A stretch of 64,000 nucleotides of DNA from a virus. The stretch covers positions 1-64,000 of IMG/VR virus record IMGVR_UViG_3300027983_001732, one strand, 5' to 3'. The notes under the pieces are model-generated. The model worked only from the letters and a program-made list of their open reading frames with translations. It searched no databases and was not told where the DNA came from. Made by a program: the position numbers and the translations under genes. Shown in pieces: positions 32,626-41,687 of the stretch (position 1 is the first letter of the stretch; each line of letters opens with the position of its first letter).

Positions 32626-33348
32626 AGATACGACGCTATTTTTGAATGGAATATGACTTCTCCAGAGACCGAAGCCTTTAAATTGGCTGTTCTTTATGAG
32701 CAAGAATTCTTAAGATTGTTCGAAGGAACAGAAGAAATTGATGGACAAGGGTTCAGAAGAAATACAATTCCAAAACGTGGAGACCCTCGAAAGTCAGATT
32801 TGTTTCGCCAATGCTGGAAACTCCGTCGAGAAACAAGAGGTTTGTTAACAGGAGAGCAGTACGTTAATTATGTTAAGGCTAATTTGGCGATATTGAAGAT
32901 CAACAAATCTCATGTTTCTCCCAATGCCATTTGCGGAGACAAAGCGTGGATTAGATGGAAGGTTTGGGAAAGATGGTACACTCAAAAAATGAGCGAAAAA
33001 TCTTGTGTCGCACCACCACCATCTGTATCGACCACAGATCCGAAGATCATTCGAGAAATTGATAGAACGAAAAAGTTTTTGTTCGAAAAATGTGATGGAG
33101 AACCATCATCTGAAAAAATTCGTGGATTCATGGAAAATGGATTTTTTAAACTTTGGATTGTTTCTGGCAAGGCTTCAATCTATTATGTTATGATGTCTCC
33201 ATATGCCCAACCATTCATCAATGATTTAGCTCAATCGTGTTCTTTTGACCCTCCAGTGTTTCGAGAAAAAATAACTTCTGAAGTAAGGGATTACTTTCAT
33301 TATGAGTTCAATCACGAGTTTGACAGAATTCGGCTCCCTTCAAATTGA
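32620..33348 (+). CDS. hypothetical protein
   Basis: The ATG at 32620 is the first plausible start; a longer reading would be encoded by the CRISPR-like repeat itself. The 242-residue protein is basic and aromatic-rich, with RKSDLFRQCWKLRRE and AWIRWKVWERWYTQK blocks, a proline-rich linker (CVAPPPSVST) and a helical end. I do not recognise it. The start and its ribosome-binding site are inside a solitary repeat, which suggests regulation by that element. Confidence 0.65.
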   Translation: MHRYDAIFEWNMTSPETEAFKLAVLYEQEFLRLFEGTEEIDGQGFRRNTIPKRGDPRKSDLFRQCWKLRRETRGLLTGEQYVNYVKANLAILKINKSHVSPNAICGDKAWIRWKVWERWYTQKMSEKSCVAPPPSVSTTDPKIIREIDRTKKFLFEKCDGEPSSEKIRGFMENGFFKLWIVSGKASIYYVMMSPYAQPFINDLAQSCSFDPPVFREKITSEVRDYFHYEFNHEFDRIRLPSN

Positions 33349-33655
33349 TGGAATAAAAATTCCAATTCACATTGGATTGGTTAAAAACATCTCAACTGAA
33401 TCACAAGACTATAATTACCGTCCTGTTTTTTCTTCAGAATTATATGGAATTCTGCGGTCATCAAGAAATTATTTGACAAGTATAGTTTTTTATGAAGCAG
33501 GGGATCGTAATTACTTTGATATTTGTTATATTAACTGGGAAATGAATGGAGAGGTCGAACATTTTGCATTAACAAAATATGAAAGTCATAGACTTTTTGA
33601 CTTTTATTGCAATATGATTAAAACCACAATTGACTGGAAGGAGTACGGATTCTAA
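33302..33655 (+). CDS. hypothetical protein with DWKEYGF C-terminus
   Basis: A 117-residue protein overlapping the upstream gene by 47 bases; a later start is possible. It is strand-rich with aromatic residues and ends IDWKEYGF, similar in form to the NWxxxGF tails of three other proteins in the window. Its stop overlaps the next start (TAATG). Confidence 0.55.
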   Translation: MSSITSLTEFGSLQIDGIKIPIHIGLVKNISTESQDYNYRPVFSSELYGILRSSRNYLTSIVFYEAGDRNYFDICYINWEMNGEVEHFALTKYESHRLFDFYCNMIKTTIDWKEYGF

Positions 33656-33756
33656 TGCAATTACTTGGAGTTATTTTATTGGTTTTGGCTATAAATATTT
33701 TAGTTCGTTCTATGTCACTTAAATGGCGTAATCATGATGATTGCGATGATGATTAA
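33655..33756 (+). CDS. small single-pass membrane protein
   Basis: A 33-residue reading frame, MQLLGVILLVLAINILV followed by a basic and then acidic tail. The first ~17 residues form one hydrophobic segment. The start and stop both share bases with the neighbouring genes (TAATG on each side), which supports real translation. Possible holin-, antiholin- or regulator-like, but function unknown. Confidence 0.55.
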   Translation: MQLLGVILLVLAINILVRSMSLKWRNHDDCDDD

Positions 33757-34310
33757 TGACATGTATCATTGTAATGGGTTGTTTTCGTAGCGGAACCAGT
33801 GCAGTAGCTGGAGCCTTGCGACACATTGGAGTCTTTATGGGAGATCAATTCGAACAACCAAACAAGAACAACAAAAAAGGGTTTTGGGAAGATCTAGAAT
33901 TTAAAAAAATCCTAAATCAATACGAAAATTGTGATACATCCGCAAGTGAATTTTGCAAAGTTCTTGTTGAACAAAGAATTTCTCAACATGAAATTTGGGG
34001 ATTCAAAGACCCGTTAATTTGCAATCATCTTGGGCAATTCAACTTCATCGATTCAAAATTGATTGTCTGTCGCAGACCAGTAGAAGATATTGCATCTAGC
34101 ATGGGCAGAGCCATTGGCGTGAGTGCTAGAACTGTTTTCATTCCGCTTGCTGAGCACTATGTAAAAAAACTTAATCAGTCATTAAAAGAATACACTGGAC
34201 CTATTTTGGAAGTTCATAAAACAGATTCGATGTTACAAATTTTAGAACCGATTTGCGAGTTTGTTGGATTACCTTCAAATCAATCGGCTATTGATTTCTT
34301 AGTTTTGTGA
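33756..34310 (+). CDS. sulfotransferase-family protein
   Basis: A 184-residue protein with the sulfotransferase P-loop-like 5'-PSB motif GCFRSGTSAVAG (residues 8-19), FWEDLEF, then WGFKDPL, and the 3'-PB motif VCRRPVEDIASSM. These match enzymes that move sulfate from PAPS to sugars or other acceptors. It is short for the family but both PAPS-binding motifs are intact. It fits the glycan-decoration theme. Its end overlaps the convergent gene by 12 bases. Confidence 0.82.
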   Translation: MTCIIVMGCFRSGTSAVAGALRHIGVFMGDQFEQPNKNNKKGFWEDLEFKKILNQYENCDTSASEFCKVLVEQRISQHEIWGFKDPLICNHLGQFNFIDSKLIVCRRPVEDIASSMGRAIGVSARTVFIPLAEHYVKKLNQSLKEYTGPILEVHKTDSMLQILEPICEFVGLPSNQSAIDFLVL

Positions 34311-34505
34311 TTTCCACTTTAATACCGCCACATCAAAATAAGCTCTTCCTATCTCTTTCCCTTGATGATCATCGATTATAAAAATTGGTCCTTTGTTTGA
34401 GTGTTGGCTCATCTTAACAGAATAACCAGTTCCATTAAAGGTGTGCCATTCTCCTTGATTTATAGTGTTTTCCATCCAATTCTTGAAATTCATGATTTTA
34501 TCCAT
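34299..34505 (-). CDS. small hypothetical protein with capsid-targeting-like start
   Basis: A 68-residue protein. It opens MDKIMNFKNWMENT; the second Met begins a segment like the capsid-targeting leaders of neighbouring genes. The rest is a small strand-rich domain (GYSVKMSQHSNKGPIFIIDDHQGKEI). Its start shares a base with the stop of the upstream gene. Function unknown. Confidence 0.55.
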   Translation of the reverse strand: MDKIMNFKNWMENTINQGEWHTFNGTGYSVKMSQHSNKGPIFIIDDHQGKEIGRAYFDVAVLKWKSQN

Positions 34506-35290
34506 TAGTAATATTTGTAATGTACGGCAGCAAGTTCACTGATTTCATCTCTTCCTTGAGATGGGAAGCAATACACATCAAGATCTGATGGATTAATTTT
34601 CCATGTGTGCGGACCACCAACTGGTGATTCGATGTTATAATTTGTCATTCGAATAGTACCACATTCTGGATCATAACTAATCATAGTTTGATTTTGTTCT
34701 ACACGTCTTTGGCTTTTTCCTTCTAAGCCATGTCCACGCACGCCCATCTTGATAATATAAGCGTGATCATTCACTTTTCGAATTCCTTCTGGAATGAATA
34801 TGTTCTTCATTACCTTTTTGACTTTCGTGTAGATTTGCTGTGTAAGATGCTCAAGATCTGTATAATCTATGATTGGAGACTCAAGTGGGACTTCATATGC
34901 CTTTGAAAGTTCATTGTGAATTTCTTGAGAGACAATCTCTTCTAATCCGCCGTAACCTTGTCGATTTAGCTGAAACATCTTTTTTGATAACCAGCGATTG
35001 TTACCTTGTTTGTCTTTGCCAAGTTTTTTAACATAAAATGTGTACCCTGTATCGACTTCTAGTTTTATGGCTCCCGGTTCGCTTCCCCAACGAATTTCGT
35101 TCATAAAAGGCATTTGTGGCTTTAGGTTTCCAATGGATTTCTTTGACAAGAGTTCCATCATCAATTCGACATTGAATTGATGAATTGGGCGATCAAGCAT
35201 ACTTTGGTCTGGAACCGTTTTATCTTTATTGCGGTCAAACCCAAATATATCTGTATTTTCTATAAATTTTTTGAATGTCAATTTTTCCAT
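34505..35290 (-). CDS. hypothetical protein with capsid-targeting-like leader
   Basis: A 261-residue protein starting MEKLTFKKFIENTD, close to the T4 capsid-targeting motif (MKTYQEFIAE). The body has no recognised domain; it includes LSKKMFQLNRQGYGG and a late GVRGHGLEG. If processed like T4 internal proteins, the leader would be removed by the prohead protease after Glu near residue 11. Divergent from 35348. Confidence 0.6.
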   Translation of the reverse strand: MEKLTFKKFIENTDIFGFDRNKDKTVPDQSMLDRPIHQFNVELMMELLSKKSIGNLKPQMPFMNEIRWGSEPGAIKLEVDTGYTFYVKKLGKDKQGNNRWLSKKMFQLNRQGYGGLEEIVSQEIHNELSKAYEVPLESPIIDYTDLEHLTQQIYTKVKKVMKNIFIPEGIRKVNDHAYIIKMGVRGHGLEGKSQRRVEQNQTMISYDPECGTIRMTNYNIESPVGGPHTWKINPSDLDVYCFPSQGRDEISELAAVHYKYY

Positions 35291-35347
35291 TGCATATTAT
35301 TTACTGTGTATTGACTTAATTTTACAAGAAGGTTCTTTCTTTGTGAA

Positions 35348-35923
35348 ATGGCTGTTGGAAAGCTAAATAATGACATGGGAAAATTTATCATTTGGTTAGA
35401 AGATAACGAAAGTCAAAAGAATCAACAGATGAGAGATATCTGGTCTGATACTTTCAAGGCTTTGGGCGTTAATGGGTTGTCTGATGAAGACGCTGCATAT
35501 CAGTCTCTTGGCAAAATCACATATGGGCAGCGTGCTGCTACAGGAGCTTCTAGCACTTTCAAAGGAAAAAAAGCTGCTTACAAAAGATTGGAAAATGGAC
35601 AAATCTTCAATCGACTGTTGCAACTTCAAGATCCTGAAATTGTCAAACAAGTTCAAGATGCTAAAGAATGGCTTGGAAAAAATGATGATGACCCCAAGAC
35701 TCAAAACAATGGCGATACAACTATTGCCACATTATTACAGAAAATCTTTGGTAAAACTTATCAGCAGTTGATTGATTCAGATTCTCCTACAGCAGATGAT
35801 GTGTCTCTTAATAAGGCACCTCAAATGGCACCAAAAAACGACATGGGTCAAGGCGGTCCTGCTCCAGATATGCAACAGCCTGTTCAAAATCCGAATCAAA
35901 TGCCTTCAAACTTAGCAATATGA
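35348..35923 (+). CDS. hypothetical acidic protein
   Basis: A 191-residue protein. The likely start could be 35348 or the ATG at 35375, which would give MGKFIIWLEDNES, again resembling a capsid-targeting leader. The middle is helical (QIFNRLLQLQDPEIVKQVQ). The last ~50 residues are proline-, glutamine- and asparagine-rich and look disordered. The end overlaps the next start (ATGA). Confidence 0.55.
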   Translation: MAVGKLNNDMGKFIIWLEDNESQKNQQMRDIWSDTFKALGVNGLSDEDAAYQSLGKITYGQRAATGASSTFKGKKAAYKRLENGQIFNRLLQLQDPEIVKQVQDAKEWLGKNDDDPKTQNNGDTTIATLLQKIFGKTYQQLIDSDSPTADDVSLNKAPQMAPKNDMGQGGPAPDMQQPVQNPNQMPSNLAI

Positions 35924-36489
35924 AAACATTTAAGCAATTTTTTCAAGAGACGACAATTATTAGCGATTTACAAAATACAGCTAAAGGGGAGGGGAGAGTC
36001 CCTATACACGGCAAACCATTTGAATTTCATTTCTTCAGGCACAATAAGTCTGCCGGAAATTATGGAAGTGTTTTTGGACAAGATATCGAGCCTCACGGGC
36101 GATATGTGACTCAAATCAATCCATTAAATTACAACAAATCGCTGGTTTCGGACTTTCCTCACGAATACGAATCAGGAAAGATAAATTTCAAAAGACCTTA
36201 TGTTTTGGAGTTTGGCGGCGGTTATGGAGCCGATACAAATTGGAAAATGACATTAAGCAAGCAATTCAATGGCAAGAAAGGCAAGAGGCTCAGTCAGGCT
36301 ATTGTGGACGCAGGTTACGACGGCGTTGTGACATACACTAAGAGCACTGGTCCTAATCGTCCCGCACACACGGATGAAATCGTTGATTTAACAAGTTTTA
36401 CTCCAAATATACAACAGTCTGTTCAACAGACAAAACCTCAGACAAAACCTCAGACAAAACCAATGGAACTTCATCATGAAAACATTTAA
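35920..36489 (+). CDS. putative packaged protein with ADP-ribosyltransferase-like C-terminal half
   Basis: A 189-residue protein that starts MKTFKQFFQET, almost the T4 capsid-targeting sequence. The core has GRYVTQINPLNYNKSL, then AIVDAGYDGVVTYT and DEIVDLTSFTPN. This pattern (glycine turn, AGYDGVV, then E in DEIVxL) resembles the ADP-ribosyltransferase-like domains of large phage and plasmid polyvalent proteins. T4 Alt, an ADP-ribosyltransferase, is a packaged protein too. The end has a KPQT repeat. Catalytic residues are not certain, so activity is inference. Confidence 0.55.
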   Translation: MKTFKQFFQETTIISDLQNTAKGEGRVPIHGKPFEFHFFRHNKSAGNYGSVFGQDIEPHGRYVTQINPLNYNKSLVSDFPHEYESGKINFKRPYVLEFGGGYGADTNWKMTLSKQFNGKKGKRLSQAIVDAGYDGVVTYTKSTGPNRPAHTDEIVDLTSFTPNIQQSVQQTKPQTKPQTKPMELHHENI

Positions 36490-37192
36490 ACAATTTTTGC
36501 AAGAGATGCCAATGAGCTTAAATTTTGCTGGCAATAATTGGAATGATTTAGAACAAAATGCGAAAGCGGGACAAGCAACAGGTCGTTTCGACGCTGCATC
36601 TACAAGAATGTTATATTCTAATAAAGCTAAAGCAAAAATCGTAAAAAGACTTGAAAATGTTCCTTATGATTTTAATGTTTATTTTGTTAAAACTAAACGA
36701 GGAATATCCAATACTAAAATTGATAAATCACAAATGAATTCGTATTACAATCAAATGGGCATAACTCCAGATGAAGCTCCGATCATTGATGGAAAAATTA
36801 ATATGTTTATTTGTAGTTGGGAAAATGATCCTCCAACATCTTGGATGATTGTTCATAGATTTGCTCATTCTAACAACGAACTAACTCAATCCTTATACAA
36901 AATAATACACCAACATGGCAAAAATATGCACGGAATTAGAAGTCAATATCCAGAGTTTGACATCATATCAAAATATGGAACCATGAAATCTGCAACAACT
37001 GGAAGATTAGGTGCTAATGACGAACCTATTCACGAAATTATCGCACAATTTATTATGAATGGAAAAGTTACATTTAAAACCTCTCCAAATTCAATAATAG
37101 ACTCACAATTGAAAAACATTGAATCTATGATTAATGTTACAATAAAAAGCGGTCTGGAAAATGCAGAACAATATGTTTATTTTTTATTCTAA
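36476..37192 (+). CDS. putative packaged protein with HRxxH-type zincin-like motif
   Basis: The 238-residue protein starts MKTFKQFLQEM and overlaps the previous gene. It has a WMIVHRFAHS segment and, further on, PIHEIIAQF. The arrangement hints at a zincin-like metallopeptidase or binding domain (H...H with a downstream Glu), but the classical HExxH is missing. I do not recognise a family. The leader suggests delivery inside the capsid. Confidence 0.5.
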   Translation: MKTFKQFLQEMPMSLNFAGNNWNDLEQNAKAGQATGRFDAASTRMLYSNKAKAKIVKRLENVPYDFNVYFVKTKRGISNTKIDKSQMNSYYNQMGITPDEAPIIDGKINMFICSWENDPPTSWMIVHRFAHSNNELTQSLYKIIHQHGKNMHGIRSQYPEFDIISKYGTMKSATTGRLGANDEPIHEIIAQFIMNGKVTFKTSPNSIIDSQLKNIESMINVTIKSGLENAEQYVYFLF

Positions 37193-37200
37193 GGAAATAA

Positions 37201-38046
37201 GTGGCTACAAGAAGATCTAAGACAGAACCAATACCAGTCAAGTTAGAAGAAGTGTTCGGAGAACCAAAAGAATTGTTAGTGGGCACTGTCTTTTCAAAAG
37301 ATGATTCTTTACAACGAGGTTGGTTAGATCTTCAGCTTAAATTTCTCAAAGCTACTACACACAATTTTGACCATGTTACAATCCTTTACAGCGATGAAGA
37401 ATCTGAATATTTTTCTTCACAGACTGAGGTTGTTCGTTTAAAGCCATTTACTTCTAACAACAACAGTAAGGCTCATGTTACTGGATTGAATTTTCTTGCC
37501 GAGATATTTCGCAGTCGTCGGACGATCTATCGGAATTTTTTGTTTTTGGACAGTGATGCTTTCCCAATCCGATGTGATTGGCAGAATGTTCTTGAACAAA
37601 AAATGCAAAACCATTCTGTTGCTCTTGCTATAAGAACAGAAGATTTAGAGACAAGATTTCACGCTTCTATCCTTTACTCAAAAGTCGATGCTTTAAGTAG
37701 ATTAAACTTCAACATTGGACTTGTTGGAAAAGATCTTCTTGGAGATCCAGAGTCTGACATCAATATCGGAAAATTTCAGAGCGAAGATAGCGGAGAAGTT
37801 TTTTCTTTAGTCCGCAGCAATCAAGTCAATTATCATCCAGCACTTTTCGGCATTTATTATGATTGTTTTTATCATCATTGTTGCGGATCTGGAAGATCGT
37901 ACAATTTGAGATCCAGAGACTATTGGGACATTTTCTGTGATAAAGATATTAACGTAAACTCTTATACCGAGGCATTAATGTCGAATCCAAATGATTTTAT
38001 AAGAAAATTGGCCGGATGGTCTCAAGAAATGTATGCAAAAATATGA
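37201..38046 (+). CDS. glycosyltransferase-like protein
   Basis: A 281-residue protein with a GTG start after AAGGAA. It has strand ELLVGTVFSKDDS, then ATTHNFDHVTILY, and the DxD motif in NFLFLDSDAFPI (about residues 117-128). Later CCGSGRS and YWDIFC complete a GT-A-like pattern. It probably transfers a sugar from a nucleotide donor. Cytoplasmic, substrate unknown. Its end overlaps the next start by 14 bases. Confidence 0.65.
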   Translation: MATRRSKTEPIPVKLEEVFGEPKELLVGTVFSKDDSLQRGWLDLQLKFLKATTHNFDHVTILYSDEESEYFSSQTEVVRLKPFTSNNNSKAHVTGLNFLAEIFRSRRTIYRNFLFLDSDAFPIRCDWQNVLEQKMQNHSVALAIRTEDLETRFHASILYSKVDALSRLNFNIGLVGKDLLGDPESDINIGKFQSEDSGEVFSLVRSNQVNYHPALFGIYYDCFYHHCCGSGRSYNLRSRDYWDIFCDKDINVNSYTEALMSNPNDFIRKLAGWSQEMYAKI

Positions 38047-38332
38047 TGAATTTTTTACAATTGGTCTATTTCTTACAATTGGTTGGAAATCATTTAAAAA
38101 AATCATAAATAAACAAGCTCAGCCACAAGCTCAGCCAATTAGTTTAAGTCAATATGCTGATAGAATCGGCGACATAAAGTGGCACCAAGTTTACAACACA
38201 TTCGCAAGACAATATAAAGGATATCCAAATGATCCTAACGTCACAAAAATGGGACAAGCACTTCACCAAGCCGCAACAACTAACGATATGAATTTAATCG
38301 CACCTTTTTTGACAAATCAGAAAATAAATTAA
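38033..38332 (+). CDS. small hypothetical protein
   Basis: A 99-residue protein starting inside the end of the glycosyltransferase gene. A hydrophobic segment (FFTIGLFLTIGW) near the N-terminus is followed by PQAQPISLSQYADRIGD and a helical C-terminus. It may be membrane-associated or carry a leader. Function unknown. Confidence 0.5.
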   Translation: MQKYDEFFTIGLFLTIGWKSFKKIINKQAQPQAQPISLSQYADRIGDIKWHQVYNTFARQYKGYPNDPNVTKMGQALHQAATTNDMNLIAPFLTNQKIN

Positions 38333-38374
38333 GGAAAAATAATGACAACGCCAGACAGGGGTTAAAATAAAGGC

Positions 38375-40582
38375 ATGAGATTCTACGAATTCCACCAAAT
38401 TGTTAAATCAGAAAATCCGCCAGCACTCAAGCTGCAATGGGACTATAACGCCGATACGTTCCGATCATGGCTTATGTCTGAAGTTACTAAGGATATTGTC
38501 AGGGAATTGGAATCGTGGAAAGATGAAAATCCAGACGAACTGCCATTTCATGGACTATTTCCTGCTGAAAATGATGAGTCAATCACCCGGAAAGTCATTC
38601 CATTCACCGCTGATCCAAACGCAACAGGAATTTTAGATAAAATCAAAAACGCTGGACTCACTATCGACTTCAAAACAGGTACAGTGAGCAATGGACAACG
38701 TGCTAATCGCTTAGGTAAATTCGTATTAAACAAAAACTCTCCGTTCTCATCAGAAGAAAAGATTTGGTGGAACCGTAGCGGTGAACCGGTGCCAGAACTT
38801 CAAAGAACACAAAGCACTCACCAATACTCAATAGTTGTATCTCGCAATCCTGTTGATATTGCTCGCATGTCAGATCATGACGGATGGACATCATGTCATT
38901 CTCCAAGTCGTGAATATTTTCAATGTGCCTTAGCTGACGCTAAAGGTGGTGGGGCAGTAGCTTACGTCGTTAGAAAAGATGATCTAGCTGGCATTGACCT
39001 CCAAGAGCCAGAAATCTTTTCAGATAAAAGACGGGGAGTCAGTGGCGTAAACCCCATGTCCAGAGTGAGACTACGCAAATTCGTTCATAAAGAAGATGGA
39101 TATGATCTCGCAGTTCCCGAAAATGTCGTTTATGGAGAAAAATTCCCCGGACTAGCCGATAGCGTAAGAGATTGGGCATTACAGTCTCAACAAGATATTC
39201 TAAAAGGTCAAAGAGTCCGTATGAAGGATTTCCGATTAATGGGCGGCAGCTACCAAGACACAAGAGGAAGCCGTTTATTTAACTATCTATTTGACGATGA
39301 ACTCGATACTGGAGATGCTGATTACGGCGGCGAGGATGAAGGACAAGGAATGTTTGACCAATACGAAGAAGAAGTCGAAATAATTGAACAAGAATACAGA
39401 GATAAATTCACTATTTGTTCCTTTTATGTAGAAGTACACGACTCCGAAGGTCAACCATATGTTGATTTCAGCGGCACTGCATACATCAAAATTCCAGAAG
39501 AACTACTTCTGACACCACCAGATGAAGCAGATAAATGGGACCCAAAATCTAAGCGACGACAACTCGATGAAGGTCTCAAAAAATGGGCCAGAGAAAACGA
39601 CATCTATAATGTCAATGAAATTAAATTACTTGATGACGGAGTGCGTATCGACATTTATTCTGATGACGACGATGCCACGCCAGATGGTTTTAGAAACTTC
39701 CTCAGACACAAACTCAGCGATATTGACGGCAGGAAAGATGAACTCACAGCCAGCTTGTATCACAAATTGGTCGAACTCGGATTAGCAACTGCAAATAAAG
39801 TCTCAGAAATTAATCTGGATGACGACAAGACTGATGAAGAACATATATTCCAAAACTTTGAATGGCAAGGCGAAAGCCCAGAAATCTCAATAGCACTCAA
39901 GCAACCAATGGAACTACCATCGCCGCCAACACCAAAATCTGGCGCTGCCCCTCAACACGAATATCCACATTGGCAAGATCAATTCAAAAACACAGTCACA
40001 CAACAAATCAAAGCGTGGGCGAATAGAGTTTTTGTCAATCAGAAACAACAATTATCGCTCTTTCCAGATGCGAATGACCATAAAAAACCATTTGAACTGC
40101 ATATCAAACCTGAGATCGAACTGAAGTCAAGTCAGAGAATATGGGAACAAGGACAACCATTATTAATGTATATGACGCTTAAATTCGAGACATTCTCAGA
40201 TGATGAACATGTTGAAGAAGCAATTAATTTCGTTAAGTTTTTAGATAAGAGCTTCCCTAAATTTGAGAGTATGATACATCAGATATACATGAATTGGAGC
40301 AAAAATTTTTACAGGTCGATCATGAATCAGCAACAGTGGCAGCCTCAGCAAACTGGTAACTGGAACTCCACTGGGTTCTGGAATTCACAACAAGATTCTC
40401 AGTCACAACAAGCTCAGTCACAACAACAAGCTCAGTCACAACAACAAGCTCAGTCACAACAAGCTCAGTCACAACAACAAGCTCAGTCACAACAAGATTC
40501 TCAGTCACAACAAGATTCTCAGTCACAACAAGATTCTCAGTCGAAAGGTACGAAAAAACATGACAAACATTCCATTGTTTAA
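38375..40582 (+). CDS. large hypothetical protein with a repeated QS-rich tail
   Basis: The 735-residue protein opens MRFYEFHQIVK. Near residue 160-180 is RMSDHDGWTSCHS followed by a CALADAKGGGAVAYVV strand, a conserved arrangement I have seen in uncharacterised phage proteins. An acidic region (DADYGGEDEGQGMFDQYEEE) and a long helical part follow. The last ~75 residues are a tandem QQAQS/QQDSQ repeat. It directly follows the packaged-protein candidates and precedes a sugar aminotransferase. Function unknown; packaged protein is possible. Confidence 0.6.
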   Translation: MRFYEFHQIVKSENPPALKLQWDYNADTFRSWLMSEVTKDIVRELESWKDENPDELPFHGLFPAENDESITRKVIPFTADPNATGILDKIKNAGLTIDFKTGTVSNGQRANRLGKFVLNKNSPFSSEEKIWWNRSGEPVPELQRTQSTHQYSIVVSRNPVDIARMSDHDGWTSCHSPSREYFQCALADAKGGGAVAYVVRKDDLAGIDLQEPEIFSDKRRGVSGVNPMSRVRLRKFVHKEDGYDLAVPENVVYGEKFPGLADSVRDWALQSQQDILKGQRVRMKDFRLMGGSYQDTRGSRLFNYLFDDELDTGDADYGGEDEGQGMFDQYEEEVEIIEQEYRDKFTICSFYVEVHDSEGQPYVDFSGTAYIKIPEELLLTPPDEADKWDPKSKRRQLDEGLKKWARENDIYNVNEIKLLDDGVRIDIYSDDDDATPDGFRNFLRHKLSDIDGRKDELTASLYHKLVELGLATANKVSEINLDDDKTDEEHIFQNFEWQGESPEISIALKQPMELPSPPTPKSGAAPQHEYPHWQDQFKNTVTQQIKAWANRVFVNQKQQLSLFPDANDHKKPFELHIKPEIELKSSQRIWEQGQPLLMYMTLKFETFSDDEHVEEAINFVKFLDKSFPKFESMIHQIYMNWSKNFYRSIMNQQQWQPQQTGNWNSTGFWNSQQDSQSQQAQSQQQAQSQQQAQSQQAQSQQQAQSQQDSQSQQDSQSQQDSQSKGTKKHDKHSIV
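40386..40547 (+). repeat. in-frame tandem repeat encoding QAQSQQ/QDSQSQ
   Basis: Units of 15-18 bases built from TCAGTCACAACAAG followed by GATTC or an extra CAA plus GCTC, repeated about ten times. It encodes the glutamine/serine-rich tail of the 735-residue protein and is likely to vary in copy number by slippage. Confidence 0.85.
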
Positions 40583-41687
40583 AGTTTTCATGGCTGATAC
40601 CGCCGCTAAAGAAACAGGGGAAATTCTTAAATCTGGGTATATTGGGCAAGGTCCAAAAGTTGATGAATTTGAGAGGTTATTAAAGAGACATTTCAATAAT
40701 GACTATGTTGTGACAGTTAATTCTGGAACTTCAGCCTTGCAATTAGCTGTTCATTTGATAAAGCCGGAAAATGGATTTTCTAATAGCGATGAAATCATTG
40801 TTACTCCATTGACATGTTTTGCGTCAATATCTGCGATTATAGCAAATGGTTGTAAGGTCAGATGGGCTGATGTTGATCCAAAAACATGTAACATTGATTT
40901 GGTTGATGTTGAGAGAAAACTTGGCCCTAATACAAGGGCTGTGATGGTGGTTCATTGGGGCGGAACTCCTGTTGACATTGATGAATTGTCAAGGATCAAA
41001 AAGAGATATAAAGAAACTTATCAAAAAGATCTTCATATCATTGAAGATTGTGCTCATTGCTGGGACTCTAAATATAAAAATCGGTTAATTGGCAATAGCG
41101 GAAATTTTTGTTGCTTTAGTTTTCAGGCTATAAAATTTTTGACTACAGGAGATGGTGGACTGCTAATCACACCTGATGCCTCTCTGTACAAAAGAGCAAA
41201 AAATCTCAGATGGTTTGGATTAGACAGAGATTCTGGTGCATCTTTTCGTTGCATCCAAGATATAGAAGAAAGTGGTTTCAAATACCATCTTCATGATATT
41301 GGAGCTACTATTGGCATAGAAAATCTATATCACATGTCGGAAGTTGTATCTAAGCATAAATCCAATGCGTCGTTTTTTAACAAAAATTTATCATCGGTTT
41401 ATGGCGTTACTCTGCTTGAGGAAAGTCGGCATTCAGAATCAAGTTACTGGTTATTTACAATGCTTGTTGAAAGAAGAACTGAGTTTATTGCCAAGATGGA
41501 ATTAAAAGGAATCATGTGTAGTCCTGTTCATGCTAGATGCGACAAACATAGCTGTGTTTCTGATTTTAGGTCATTTTTGCCCGGAATGGATTATTTACAA
41601 ACACAACATGTTTCTATTCCTTGTGGATGGTGGGTCAGCGATAAAGATCGAAATTATATTGTCGATTGCATTAAAGAAGGTTGGTAA
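40560..41687 (+). CDS. DegT/DnrJ/EryC1/StrS-family sugar aminotransferase
   Basis: A complete 375-residue PLP enzyme of the type I fold. Motifs visible are NSGTSALQLAVH near residue 55, an EDCAHCW aspartate-containing strand, and CFSFQAIKFLTTGDGG with the PLP-binding lysine near residue 190. Members make amino-sugars such as perosamine or desosamine from keto-sugar nucleotides. It overlaps the GNAT gene by seven bases, so the two may make and acetylate the same amino-sugar. Confidence 0.9.
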   Translation: MTNIPLFKVFMADTAAKETGEILKSGYIGQGPKVDEFERLLKRHFNNDYVVTVNSGTSALQLAVHLIKPENGFSNSDEIIVTPLTCFASISAIIANGCKVRWADVDPKTCNIDLVDVERKLGPNTRAVMVVHWGGTPVDIDELSRIKKRYKETYQKDLHIIEDCAHCWDSKYKNRLIGNSGNFCCFSFQAIKFLTTGDGGLLITPDASLYKRAKNLRWFGLDRDSGASFRCIQDIEESGFKYHLHDIGATIGIENLYHMSEVVSKHKSNASFFNKNLSSVYGVTLLEESRHSESSYWLFTMLVERRTEFIAKMELKGIMCSPVHARCDKHSCVSDFRSFLPGMDYLQTQHVSIPCGWWVSDKDRNYIVDCIKEGW

